DNA from: Lachnospiraceae bacterium UBA3732
Lineage (GTDB): Bacteria; Bacillota; Clostridia; Lachnospirales; Lachnospiraceae
NCBI GenBank assembly: GCA_002372545.1
Contig: DFHD01000045.1
Span: 18,013-82,012, forward strand
Direction: 5' to 3'
DNA length: 64,000 bases
This document shows, piece by piece, positions 45,301 through 52,875 of the stretch. Within the stretch, counting starts at the first letter, position 1. Each line of letters begins with the position of its first letter. The notes under the pieces were generated by a model. It did no database searches, was not told the DNA's origin, and saw only the letters and a list, made by a program, of their open reading frames with translations. Both the position numbers and the translations under genes were made by a program.

Positions 45301-46661
45301 TTTTTGAGATCTCCAATATGGATGAGGCCCGTTCGGTAACCGGCCAGACCACGCAGGGAATCAGTCTTTCCATTGCCAAGAAGCTCGCGGATATTCTCGG
45401 CGGCGAGCTCGAGGCGGAAAGTACCTACGGGGCAGGAAGCATATTTACCTTCCATGTTACCCAGGCCCTTCCCAAGGCGGATGCGCCGGCCATTCCGGTA
45501 TCCGAACGGCTGATGGAGAGAGTATCCAGCGAGGAAGCGGAAAAGATGATCGTTCCCGATGGTACGGTTCTTTTCGTTGATGACGCCGAGCTGAACAGAA
45601 CAGTTGCCCTCGAAACACTGGGCAGGATGGAACTTCGGGCAGATGCGGCCTCCAGCGGCCTTTCTGCGATCGATATGGTCATGAATCACAGCTACGATAT
45701 GGTCTTTATGGATGTGGCCATGCCGGTCATGAACGGCGTGGATACGCTGCATGAGATCAGAGAACTGGCAGACCCCGTTTACCATGCCATTCCGGTCATT
45801 GCCATGACGGAGGACGTTATCGGCAAGGACCAGGAGGAGCTTCTGGCCGAGGGCTTCAGCGATGTGATCGTCAAGCCTCTTGAGCTTGGCACGCTGGCGG
45901 CTTTGATCCGGAAGTATATCGATCCGGAACGGATCAAGTACAAGAATCATAATGTCGAGCAGTATCTTGAGGACTCCCGGTACAGCTCCGGCCTTCTGAA
46001 GCTGGAACAGGTGCTGGATGTGTCCGGCGTTCTGGACAGGATAGGCGGAAACATCGATGTTTATCATCGTATGCTGCTTACCTTTTATAACCAGAACCAG
46101 GATGTGGATATGGAGCTGGGGAAAAAGCTGAGCAATAATTACCGGAGCTTCCGGAGCAGGATACGGTCCATCCGTGCAGGCTGTCTTACGATCGGTGCAT
46201 CCGAAACAGCGGAGATCGCCCTTAGGATCGAGAATGCCATCAATCTGGGAAACAGGGGTTATGTCCGTGACCATGTCCGTGAGGTTACCCAGTCTCTGGA
46301 ACGGCTGATGGACAGCATCCAGGAGTATCTCGATTTTGTGAAGAGCGAAAAGGGCCGTGTGGACGAGGAGCCTGCCGGTCAGCAGGAAGAGAAAAAGACG
46401 GAGAAAACCGAAAAGACCGATATTCTTATGCAGTCTGCGCCGGTTGAAGGAATTGATATCCGGATGCTCCGGAGCATGCAGGCCTCTCTTGAGGTAGGCG
46501 ATATGCAGGAGGTTAAACGGATTTACGAGACGATACGGTCGGCGGATTACACAGGCGAGGATGCGGAATTTATGGAGGTACTGGGCGAACAGATCACCGG
46601 TCAGAATGCCGATCAGATCCAGGATCTTCTGGCAACCTATATCAGTCTCCGGAGTTTGTAG
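42381..46661 (+). CDS. Giant hybrid sensor lacking both phosphorelay histidines
   Basis: A 1426-residue protein. Residues about 14-34 form a signal/anchor helix. An extracytoplasmic Reg_prop beta-propeller (GYIWVGTDGGLYRYNG-type blades, to about 600) and a Y_Y_Y domain (about 640-740) precede a membrane helix at about 751-772. Then come HisKA-like and HATPase regions, a receiver (VDDAELNR; phosphoacceptor D1111 in FMDVAMP) and an HPt-like domain. The kinase H-box reads ISNEIKIPMNAI: N809 replaces His. The HPt motif reads IRSIRAG: R1262 replaces His. The G2 box is also degenerate (TTQGISLS). It is probably a pseudokinase; substrate sensing is inferred from the propeller class, which often senses glycans. 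GTG start. Confidence 0.88.
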   Translation: MIDSVKRGSWKKYIWIILAGILLLGGPGFLPVKADGSIPTDYTQILYDQNDGLGSSEVNCVFQSNSGYIWVGTDGGLYRYNGSEFRIFNLWDTESADVYYINALYQDSAGRLWVATANYGLFYIQGSVVTHMTDEYYSGLKCVYDVCESEGGEIYFATAYGVYTFNEEYGSMERLEELARYNVRGLATANGEVWGIFDGNTIFRINKEGRIMVREASLYTSEELSAIACGPDGTVYIGTISSEVVAMKDFGRAEKLRSGQNGINYIFPYGQRIYVCTDAGVGYFDENRDFHAIRDLEMDSYISSMIVDYEGNYWFSSERSGLLFLGRSKFMDYSTRYGIPSSAVNCMVRIGENVYIGTDDGLVIQGPDHAPIQNALTEYVAGTSIRDILQDASGNIWVSTYRKYGVLKCTPAGEITAYGRNRNLITNLVNCTTLLSDGTIAVGTEEGISFISPDGNVSRNILAEDGLENPNILAICQTKDGTIYAGSDGGGLYSIRGDELTNYRTEDGLTSDVITCFAEGESGLWIGTASGLTYMGETLRSVSNIDYSNNIYNLMYRGGRLYITGSKGILSADETDLLKAGGLSERYYSAGDGLSKKLTQFSRNMMDEDGSIYLCCDTGILQFRTVDHYVNSTAPKLTVSEVNVDGETYSFDQIGGGLTVPANTQRISISFSVLSYTNRENIEVKYKLNGFDTGTEILSGSDKLQAVYTNLDGGSYTLTVTAVNGDGVASENEISFRIDKKEGFFERPNVRIAFVAAGVLLLLLIVLLFHRIRRQFRDKNLELEKLSQEHEDIVKSNTAKNDYLARISNEIKIPMNAIISIADKMIKMSSTDDEEKKSLRTILDTGNDVISKVDETIQLVRLESGAVTVASEPYSMTTLLCDISDRMVNVLADQPVKFLVDVGNHMPDILIGDYEKMKNVLDILLDNAVRFTKEGSITLSVEAFEAGEREKAARLVMSVADTGTGILADQLEHIFEISNMDEARSVTGQTTQGISLSIAKKLADILGGELEAESTYGAGSIFTFHVTQALPKADAPAIPVSERLMERVSSEEAEKMIVPDGTVLFVDDAELNRTVALETLGRMELRADAASSGLSAIDMVMNHSYDMVFMDVAMPVMNGVDTLHEIRELADPVYHAIPVIAMTEDVIGKDQEELLAEGFSDVIVKPLELGTLAALIRKYIDPERIKYKNHNVEQYLEDSRYSSGLLKLEQVLDVSGVLDRIGGNIDVYHRMLLTFYNQNQDVDMELGKKLSNNYRSFRSRIRSIRAGCLTIGASETAEIALRIENAINLGNRGYVRDHVREVTQSLERLMDSIQEYLDFVKSEKGRVDEEPAGQQEEKKTEKTEKTDILMQSAPVEGIDIRMLRSMQASLEVGDMQEVKRIYETIRSADYTGEDAEFMEVLGEQITGQNADQIQDLLATYISLRSL

Positions 46662-46740
46662 CAGGGATGCACTTTATGTTAACCGGAAAAATCAGTCTCC
46701 GGAGTCTTTAGCGAGGAGGTGCTTTATGTTAACCGGGAAA
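46641..46740 (+). repeat. 50 bp tandem duplication at the sensor/coaBC junction
   Basis: Copy 1 (46641-46690) and copy 2 (46691-46740) both run from ATCAGTCTCCGGAGT through TTTATGTTAACCGG. The duplicated block contains the sensor gene's last codons and the coaBC ribosome site, ATG and first codons. Confidence 0.93.
46676..46711 (+). CDS. 11-codon hybrid mini-ORF from the duplication
   Basis: ATG to TAG encodes MLTGKISLRSL: the first residues of CoaBC (MLTGK) joined to the last residues of the sensor (ISLRSL). It has a weak ribosome site (CAGGGATG) and ends 14 nt before the true coaBC ATG. It may be a by-product or a small upstream ORF affecting coaBC translation. Confidence 0.3.
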   Translation: MLTGKISLRSL

Positions 46741-47925
46741 AAGATCATACTTGGGGTGAGCGGCGGAATCGCCGCCTATAAAATGACAGATGTTGCCAGC
46801 AGCCTGTTTAAGCTGGGAGCGGATTGTCATGTAGTAATGACAAAGCATGCGGAAAAATTTATCACACCGGAGCCCTTCCGGATTCTGACAAAGAATCCGG
46901 TATATACCGATGTGTTTGATGATTTTCATGAGGAAGGGTATGATGTGCCCCATATCAGTCTGGGACGGACGGCCGATCTGATCCTTATTGCACCGGCTAC
47001 GGCCAATGTGATCGGAAAGCTTGCGCACGGGATTGCGGATGATATGCTGACAACCGTGGTTCTTCCGGCCAGGTGTCCCATTCTGATCGCGCCGGCCATG
47101 AATACCTATATGCTGGAAAATCCTGTGGTACAGGAAAATCTCGAGATACTCCGCCGGAGAGGATATCATATCATTGAACCGGCTTCCGGTATGCTGGCCT
47201 GCGGTGACGAAGGAAAGGGCAAGCTGCCCGATCCGGAGGTGCTGGTGGAGGAGGTTCTTTATGCCTGCGAAAAAGAGAAGGACCTTGCCGGAAAGCGGTT
47301 CCTTGTTTCTGCAGGACCTACCCAGGAGGCGATGGATCCGGTCAGATATATCACGAACCACTCATCGGGCAAGATGGGCTTCTCCGTGGCCAGAATGGCG
47401 GCCAGAAGAGGAGCAGAGGTTGTTCTTGTGGCAGGGCCGGTCCAGCTGAAGACTCCCGTCGGCGTAAAGCGGATCGATGTTGTATCGGCGGCGGATATGG
47501 CTGAGGCTGTTCTCCGGGAATGGAAGACGGCTGACTGTGTGGTCATGTCGGCGGCAGTTGCGGATTATACACCGCTCGAGGCTGCGGATCAGAAGATCAA
47601 AAAGAAGGAGGGAGATCTCTCTATTCCCTTAAAGCGTACGACGGATATCCTTGCCTCCCTCGGAAAAGAAAAACGCGAGGGTCAGGTGATCTGCGGCTTT
47701 TCCATGGAAACGGAGAATCTGATCAGCAATTCATTGGCCAAACTGGAAAAGAAGAACGCCGATATGATCTGTGCCAACAGTCTCCGGACAGAGGGCGCCG
47801 GTTATCAGGTGGATACCAATATTGTAACGATCCTTACCAGAGAAGGGAATACGGAGCTGCCCCTCCTTTCGAAGGATGAAACGGCAGACCGCATACTGGA
47901 TGTGATCAAAGAGAAACTTCGTTGA
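46726..47925 (+). CDS. coaBC: Phosphopantothenoylcysteine decarboxylase / synthetase
   Basis: A 399-residue bifunctional enzyme of coenzyme A synthesis. The CoaC half (1-190) is a flavoprotein with GVSGGIAAYK, the active-site His in the VPHISLG region, PAMNTYM, and the catalytic Cys in SGMLACGDEGKGKLPDP. The CoaB half has VSAGPTQEAMDPVRYITNHSSGKMG and ends with KKNADMICANSL. The ATG at 46726 follows a strong GAGGAGG in the second copy of the 50 bp duplication. Confidence 0.96.
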   Translation: MLTGKKIILGVSGGIAAYKMTDVASSLFKLGADCHVVMTKHAEKFITPEPFRILTKNPVYTDVFDDFHEEGYDVPHISLGRTADLILIAPATANVIGKLAHGIADDMLTTVVLPARCPILIAPAMNTYMLENPVVQENLEILRRRGYHIIEPASGMLACGDEGKGKLPDPEVLVEEVLYACEKEKDLAGKRFLVSAGPTQEAMDPVRYITNHSSGKMGFSVARMAARRGAEVVLVAGPVQLKTPVGVKRIDVVSAADMAEAVLREWKTADCVVMSAAVADYTPLEAADQKIKKKEGDLSIPLKRTTDILASLGKEKREGQVICGFSMETENLISNSLAKLEKKNADMICANSLRTEGAGYQVDTNIVTILTREGNTELPLLSKDETADRILDVIKEKLR

Positions 47926-47950
47926 AAAATACATCCTGTTTTGCTATAAT
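47922..47950 (+). promoter_or_regulatory. pyrE promoter
   Basis: TTGAAA (47922-47927, overlapping the coaBC stop), 17 nt, TATAAT (47945-47950). Confidence 0.7.
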
Positions 47951-47981
47951 GATAAAGGCTGATCACGAGGAGGAATAGAAA

Positions 47982-48650
47982 ATGGAAAAGTATCAGGAAC
48001 AGTTCATTGAATTTATGATCGACTGCCAGGTTTTGAAATTCGGTGATTTTGTGACGAAAAGCGGCAGAAAGACGCCATTTTTTGTCAACACGGGCTTTTA
48101 TCGTACAGGCGGACAGCTGATGAAGCTTGGTGAATACTATGCGGAAGCTATTGTCAATAAATTCGGAACAGACTTCGACGTGCTCTTCGGTCCTGCGTAT
48201 AAGGGAATTCCCCTTTCGGTAGCTGCAGCGATCGCTCTGAAGGCAAAATATGGTCTGGAAATCCGTTACAGCTCCAACAGAAAAGAGATCAAGGATCACG
48301 GTGATCAGGGTATTCTTCTGGGAAGTCCGATCCGGGACGGCGACAGAGTGGTGATCATCGAGGATGTGACTACTGCAGGAACCTCCATTCGTGAGACGCT
48401 TCCCATTATCGAAGCGCAGGGAAAGGTGAGCGTGCTTGGACTCGTGGTATCCGTTGACCGTCAGGAGAGGGGCGAAAAGAAAAGCGCTCTTGCGGAGATT
48501 CAGGAAAACTTCGGACTTGAAACCACATCCATTGTAACGATGTCCGACGTGATCGAGCATCTTTATAATAAGCCTTACAAGGGCAATGTGGTGATCGGCG
48601 ATGAGATGAAGAGCAGGATTGATGCATATTATGCGCAGTATGGCGCTTAG
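47982..48650 (+). CDS. pyrE: Orotate phosphoribosyltransferase
   Basis: A 222-residue enzyme making OMP from orotate and PRPP in UMP synthesis. It has the PRPP loop VVIIEDVTTAGTSIRE (near residues 124-140), the flexible catalytic-loop region SSNRKEIKDHGDQG with its Lys residues, and FGPAYKGIPL. GAGGAGG precedes the ATG. It is a lone pyr gene here, followed 15 nt later by a small membrane protein gene. Confidence 0.95.
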   Translation: MEKYQEQFIEFMIDCQVLKFGDFVTKSGRKTPFFVNTGFYRTGGQLMKLGEYYAEAIVNKFGTDFDVLFGPAYKGIPLSVAAAIALKAKYGLEIRYSSNRKEIKDHGDQGILLGSPIRDGDRVVIIEDVTTAGTSIRETLPIIEAQGKVSVLGLVVSVDRQERGEKKSALAEIQENFGLETTSIVTMSDVIEHLYNKPYKGNVVIGDEMKSRIDAYYAQYGA

Positions 48651-48665
48651 GAAAGGAAGAACATT

Positions 48666-48815
48666 ATGGAAAAGGTTTATAAGCTTTTGAAATCTGCGGG
48701 AGCGGCCAATATCGTTCTGGGTATTCTGCTGATCATCTGCGGCATTGCCTTTGGCGTTCTGAATATCGTGACGGGCGGCAGGCTTCTGAAGAACCGCCGG
48801 AATATTCTGTTTTAA
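48666..48815 (+). CDS. 49-residue membrane protein
   Basis: An ATG at 48666, preceded by GGAAAGGAAGA, opens 49 codons to TAA at 48813-48815. The product starts MEKVYKLLKSAGAANIV, has one hydrophobic helix at about residues 14-36 with Gly residues (GILLIICGIAFGVLNI) and ends in a basic tail RLLKNRRNILF. Coupling is likely: its stop overlaps the next ATG (TAATG). The family is not recognised, but the good start, composition and spacing make it a real gene. Confidence 0.7.
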   Translation: MEKVYKLLKSAGAANIVLGILLIICGIAFGVLNIVTGGRLLKNRRNILF

Positions 48816-50923
48816 TGGGGGCTGGGGGGCAAAAGGATAAGGAGATACGGTGTACATTATGTATGCCGTCTCTTTTTTTGGCATGTCTTTTTGTCCTGCT
48901 GGAGTGCATTCTGCATGTTCGCGGCTTCGGTCTTACAGGCCGCTATGTTTTGAATAAGGTCTTTTTTGCGGCGCTTTTCGGATATCTGGCCGGGGCGCTT
49001 ATTTCTTTTCTGCCGGTACTGATCCGCCGGATCGTTGGGATATTCATATCCACTGTGGGTATTCTGCTGTATACGGCGCAGCTCATCTATTTCTCGGTTT
49101 TTTCCACCTATCTGTCATTATCCGGAACGGCTGGCGTTACGGGACAGGCGCTGGATTATACGCATGTGATCTTTCAGGCTATGAAAAAGGAATGGCTCTC
49201 CATGATCCTTCTGGTCCTTATGATCGCGCTTTCCGTTCTGTTTTTTGTGAAATGGATGCCGGCGGGACGCCCAGGGCTGAAGGGTTTTCTGATCCGTTTC
49301 GGTGCATATGTCCTGGCAGCCTTCGGTTTCTTTCTTTTCCTCCGGGGGCAGGGAAGAGGTATCGATACGCCTTATGATCTCTTCCGGAATTATAATTCGG
49401 TTGATCTTTCGGTGCAGAGACTGGGTATACTGGATTCCACCTTTTTGGATATCGTTACGGGTATCCGTGCAGGCGGCGGAGGAAAGGTGACCCATACCGG
49501 CTTCTCCGGTGAAGAAAGGGTGGAAGTTCCTACGGCCACGGAACTGGAAAAGAATACGGAGATCGAACAGCTGGAAAAGGATCTTCGAAAGGCCGGACTT
49601 CATACGGAGGAGCCTTCAACAGAAGAGGAAATCCCGGAGGTCAAGGTGTATGGACCCAATATTCTGGAAGATGTCGATCCGGCTAAGCTGGCCAGGACCG
49701 AGGAGGATGGCTCCATCCGTGATATCCATAACTACGTGGCGGGAGTGGCGCCTACGATTCAAAATGAGTATACCGGTATGTTTTCCGGTTATAATCTGAT
49801 CTTTATCACGGCAGAGGGCTTCGACGGACTCGTGATCGATCCGGAAAGAACGCCCATGCTGTATAAAATGTCACATGAGGGCTTTTATTTTAAAAACTTT
49901 TATACACCTCTCTGGTATGGATCCACATCCGGAGGAGAATATGCCAATCTGACAGGGCTTATTCCCAGAAGCGGCGGCTATCTCAGCATGGCCAGAGTAG
50001 GCTTCAGAGAGAATTCCATGCCCTTCACACTGGGGAATCAGCTGGGGAAAATGGGGTATGCCGTCTATGGTTTTCATAACGGAACCTATGATTATTATGA
50101 CCGGAATTATTCGCATCCGGTGATCGGCTATCATAACTGGATAGCCAGCGGAAGCGGGTTTACTGAGGAAAAAACGGAATATGGCTATTCCATCTGGCCG
50201 CAGTCGGATGCATATCTGGAATCCGAAACAATCGGGCTTTATGTGAATAAGGAGCCCTTTCATGCCTATTATATGACCATCAGCGGGCATCTTCCTTACA
50301 GCTGGGGCGGAAATGCCATGGCAGCCAGGCACAAATCCTTTACGGAAAATCTTCCCTACAGTGAGACCACCCGGGTTTATCTTTCCTGTCAGTATGAGGT
50401 GGAGCTGATGCTGGAGCGACTGTATCAGGATCTTAAGCGGGCCGGCGTACTGGACCGCACACTGATCGTACTTTCCTGCGATCATGTGCCGTATGACGAT
50501 CTGGAAATTCTGGATGAACTGGCGGGGCATAAGCTGGAGAGGACCTTTGAGGTCTATAAGAATACGCTGATCGTTTATTCGGCTTCCATGGAGTCGCCGG
50601 TTGTGGTGGATAAGTATTGTTCCAGCCCGGATATCCTTCCGACGATCTCCAATCTGATGGGACTTCCTTACGATTCCCGGATGATGGCGGGGCAGGATAT
50701 TCTTTCCAATTCTCCGGCGCTTGTGGTCTTCCAGGATCATAGTCTCATTACGGATGTCTGCCGGTATAATGCTTCTACCGGAGAAGTCACGGAAACTGCC
50801 GGGGTGAAGGTGTCGGATGATTATCTGGAGAGCATACGGACTATCGCGGCCAACAGGATCAGGCTTTCAGACAGCATCTGTGAATATGATTATTACCGGT
50901 ATCTCGGCATCGATCCTGAGTAA
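48815..50923 (+). CDS. LTA-synthase-like membrane sulfatase family protein
   Basis: A 702-residue protein (from the ATG at 48815; 48863 is an alternative start nearer the first helix). Five membrane segments lie within residues 17-185, then a linker of about 100 acidic residues, then an extracellular sulfatase-fold domain. The domain has GYNLIFITAEGFDGLVI (metal-binding Glu), the nucleophile Thr in WYGSTSGGEYANL, and late metal ligands in LSCDHVPYDD. It is related to LtaS and phosphoglycerol transferases that polymerise glycerol phosphate onto the cell surface. The product here is not known. Confidence 0.88.
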   Translation: MGAGGQKDKEIRCTLCMPSLFLACLFVLLECILHVRGFGLTGRYVLNKVFFAALFGYLAGALISFLPVLIRRIVGIFISTVGILLYTAQLIYFSVFSTYLSLSGTAGVTGQALDYTHVIFQAMKKEWLSMILLVLMIALSVLFFVKWMPAGRPGLKGFLIRFGAYVLAAFGFFLFLRGQGRGIDTPYDLFRNYNSVDLSVQRLGILDSTFLDIVTGIRAGGGGKVTHTGFSGEERVEVPTATELEKNTEIEQLEKDLRKAGLHTEEPSTEEEIPEVKVYGPNILEDVDPAKLARTEEDGSIRDIHNYVAGVAPTIQNEYTGMFSGYNLIFITAEGFDGLVIDPERTPMLYKMSHEGFYFKNFYTPLWYGSTSGGEYANLTGLIPRSGGYLSMARVGFRENSMPFTLGNQLGKMGYAVYGFHNGTYDYYDRNYSHPVIGYHNWIASGSGFTEEKTEYGYSIWPQSDAYLESETIGLYVNKEPFHAYYMTISGHLPYSWGGNAMAARHKSFTENLPYSETTRVYLSCQYEVELMLERLYQDLKRAGVLDRTLIVLSCDHVPYDDLEILDELAGHKLERTFEVYKNTLIVYSASMESPVVVDKYCSSPDILPTISNLMGLPYDSRMMAGQDILSNSPALVVFQDHSLITDVCRYNASTGEVTETAGVKVSDDYLESIRTIAANRIRLSDSICEYDYYRYLGIDPE

Positions 50924-50945
50924 CCCGGGACTTTCCGGGTGTTTC
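50923..50945 (+). terminator. Weak intrinsic terminator after the LtaS-like gene
   Basis: ACCCGGGA (50923-50930) pairs with TCCGGGT (50934-50940), followed by GTTTC. Stem G+C-rich but U-tract short. Confidence 0.5.
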
Positions 50946-51000
50946 GAAGCAGACCGGTTATCCTGAAGCTGATAATCGTATTACCTTTCGAATACTTTTG

Positions 51001-51052
51001 AAGTATATTATGAAAGTACATTATGAAAGTATATTATGAAAGTAAATTATGA
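51001..51052 (+). repeat. 13 bp tandem repeat, four copies
   Basis: AAGTANATTATGA occurs four times in a row with starts at 51001, 51014, 51027 and 51040, differing only at the sixth base. It lies immediately upstream of structured element B. Confidence 0.93.
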
Positions 51053-51060
51053 ACAGAATC

Positions 51061-51323
51061 CCCCGCAGTCTCCGGCTGCATGCTTCGAAAACTCACCATC
51101 GATTTTCTAAAATGCTCCAGAAACCTTCTGCAGGATGCGGCCGCTCGGCTCTAACTCGGCGCATGCCTTTTATTCCCTGCTCCTCCTTGAACAGTCGGAG
51201 CAAGGAAGGAAGGCATGCTTCCTTCGAACAAACCCGCTCGCGGGCATCCTTGCGAAGCTTTCTGTTCCATTTTTACGAAAATCGGGTGATTGTTTTCTCA
51301 TCATGCAGCCGGAGGCTGCGGGG
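51061..51323 (+). repeat. Structured intergenic element, copy B (nested-helix fold)
   Basis: 263 nt homologous to 10484-10761. The outer stem is 22 bp with a single G-U pair: 51061-51082 (CCCCGCAGTCTCC...) with 51302-51323. Then GAAAAC and TCACC with their complements, CGATTTTC (51100-51107) with GAAAATCG (51277-51284), AGAAACCTTC (51119) with GAAGCTTTCT (51254), AGGATGC (51132-51138) with GCATCCT (51244-51250), GCATGCC (51161) with GGCATGC (51212), and TTCCCTGCTCC with GGAGCAAGGAA. It sits between convergent genes. No protein is plausible here. Confidence 0.85.
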
Positions 51324-51396
51324 GGGTATTATAAGCTTTCTTCATAAGGACTTTATATGCATTTCAAACACAATACAAATGCGTTTAAGATGCATT

Positions 51397-52599
51397 TCAA
51401 TCTACGATCCGGACCTTCCTGGTTTCTTCCGGAACCGCAGTCTCATTACGCAGCATGGCGTAGAGCATAGAAGCAAAGCAGTCGGTTTCCCAGAGCGCCT
51501 TCATCAGACCCTCCGGCCGGAAATCGGCTTTTTTATTGATGATATTTACATTTGCATTTGCAAGAAGCTCCTTCAGCTCTCCTGATGAAGACCTGGAGAG
51601 AGCGAGAAGGTTAAGGTAGGAGGCACCGGACTGCCTCAGCCGTACCATGACATCCTCGCGGATATTCAGCAGAAGATGGATCAGGGCGCGGCAGATTCGC
51701 GTACGCGTCTCATTCTTCTCCTTTAAGGCATCTATGAGAGCCTCATAGGAAAGAGGCAGTCGGAGCTTTTTCACCCGCTGAAGCAGGGACTCGGAAAAGT
51801 CGGAAACGGACGGATCCAAGAATCCGCTCTGCATGCGAAGCAGAAGATAGTTCAGCGTACCGGCAAGCCTTTCCTCCGGGTGCAGCAAAAATGTCTTTTT
51901 TTGATAATAATCATGAAGGCATTCGGGAACGAAAGAAGAGATATCCATGCCTTCGGAAAGCAGTTCCCGGATACCGCTGGCAGAAAGCACATTTTCCTTC
52001 GGAAGATGGGAATGATAGCCGTGATCGCTGCGGAGAACGGGAAGAGGCCGGATCTCAGGCGCAAAAAGATAAATGGCCCGTAAATACTCCAGAGCCAGAA
52101 TATGATTCGGCTGGCGCAGAAGTCTGCTGACCTGTTCCTCCCTGCCCGGAAAAAAGAGTAGGAGCGCCTTTTCCCTGGCTGCGGGATAGGAGTGACCATC
52201 CTTAAAAGACTGGCGGAGAGTTTCCTGGAAGACTTCCGGTTCATCGGCAAGGATCCGGGCGATTTCCTGTAACAGGGAAAGGTCAGCAGATTCCACGCCA
52301 AAAGCGAGATGATCCACAACTCCGGTTTTTCCGGCAAGCCTTACCGCGCCCTCCGCGAAATCCCTTGCACTGGAAGTGGCATAATAAACAGGGAGTTCAA
52401 AAACAGCAGCGCAGCCGCAGAGAACAGCGGCCTCTGCCCGGTCATATTTATCCAGAATGGATGGAAGGCCGCGCTGAAGAAAACATCCGCTCATCAGGGA
52501 CACAACAGGTTCACCTGTTTGGGAGGCAGCCTGACCGGTAAGATAGCGGTGGCCGGAATGAAAAGGATCATATTCCGATATGATCATGGTGACCTTCAT
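51397..52599 (-). CDS. tmcAL: tRNA(Met) cytidine acetate ligase (TmcAL)
   Basis: A 400-residue nucleotidyltransferase-like protein. The N-terminal ATP motif is IISEYDPFHSGHRY (HxGH class), followed by MSGCFLQRGLPSILDKYDRA and ELPVYYATSSARDFAEGAV. TmcAL uses ATP and acetate to make N4-acetylcytidine at the wobble base of elongator tRNA-Met. The ATG at 52599 has AAGGAGGAT upstream. It is transcribed toward element B. Confidence 0.88.
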   Translation of the reverse strand: MKVTMIISEYDPFHSGHRYLTGQAASQTGEPVVSLMSGCFLQRGLPSILDKYDRAEAAVLCGCAAVFELPVYYATSSARDFAEGAVRLAGKTGVVDHLAFGVESADLSLLQEIARILADEPEVFQETLRQSFKDGHSYPAAREKALLLFFPGREEQVSRLLRQPNHILALEYLRAIYLFAPEIRPLPVLRSDHGYHSHLPKENVLSASGIRELLSEGMDISSFVPECLHDYYQKKTFLLHPEERLAGTLNYLLLRMQSGFLDPSVSDFSESLLQRVKKLRLPLSYEALIDALKEKNETRTRICRALIHLLLNIREDVMVRLRQSGASYLNLLALSRSSSGELKELLANANVNIINKKADFRPEGLMKALWETDCFASMLYAMLRNETAVPEETRKVRIVD

Positions 52600-52769
52600 G
52601 GGATCCTCCTTTTAAATGGTCGTATTTAAAAAACTAAAAAGTTGTCTGGAAAGTCGTATAAAAAGTTCTGATATACATGATAGCATTTCTTCTCAAAATA
52701 TGCTATAATGCAAATGCTTATTCAAAGAAGGTGGGTATCCCACCGTTTTCCGTGCGGGAGATAGAAAGA
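52600..52769 (+). other. tmcAL-recA intergenic region with candidate short transcript
   Basis: TATAAT at 52704-52709 overlaps a 7 bp inverted repeat ATAGCAT/ATGCTAT. Downstream is a perfect hairpin GGTGGG (52730-52735)/CCCACC (52739-52744) with a 3 nt loop followed by GTTTTCC, which could end a transcript of about 35-40 nt. No -35 box is convincing. Confidence 0.35.
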
Positions 52770-52809
52770 ATGTTCCGGGTTCAGGTCTGTCTTCTGCTAT
52801 TTTTTTGGG

Positions 52810-52857
52810 TTGACAAAGACGTGGGATTATACTATACTCTAATCGAACACTTGTTTG
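52810..52857 (+). promoter_or_regulatory. recA promoter with SOS (LexA) box
   Basis: TTGACA (52810-52815), 17 nt, TATACT (52833-52838). Just downstream CGAACACTTGTTTG (52844-52857) matches the Gram-positive LexA/DinR box CGAAC-N4-GTTCG except for T in place of C in the right half. The position is right for repression. Confidence 0.8.
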
Positions 52858-52875
52858 CATAAAGGAGATTATATA

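Noticed and set aside
51049..51585. 178-codon open frame across structured element B and the end of tmcAL
   Set aside because: It runs antisense into tmcAL and starts in the tandem repeat; no homologous frame exists in element A.
52770..52862. 30-codon ORF overlapping the recA promoter and SOS box
   Set aside because: It has a possible GGAG site but covers the recA -35, -10 and operator, so it would not be transcribed from the recA promoter as a whole.
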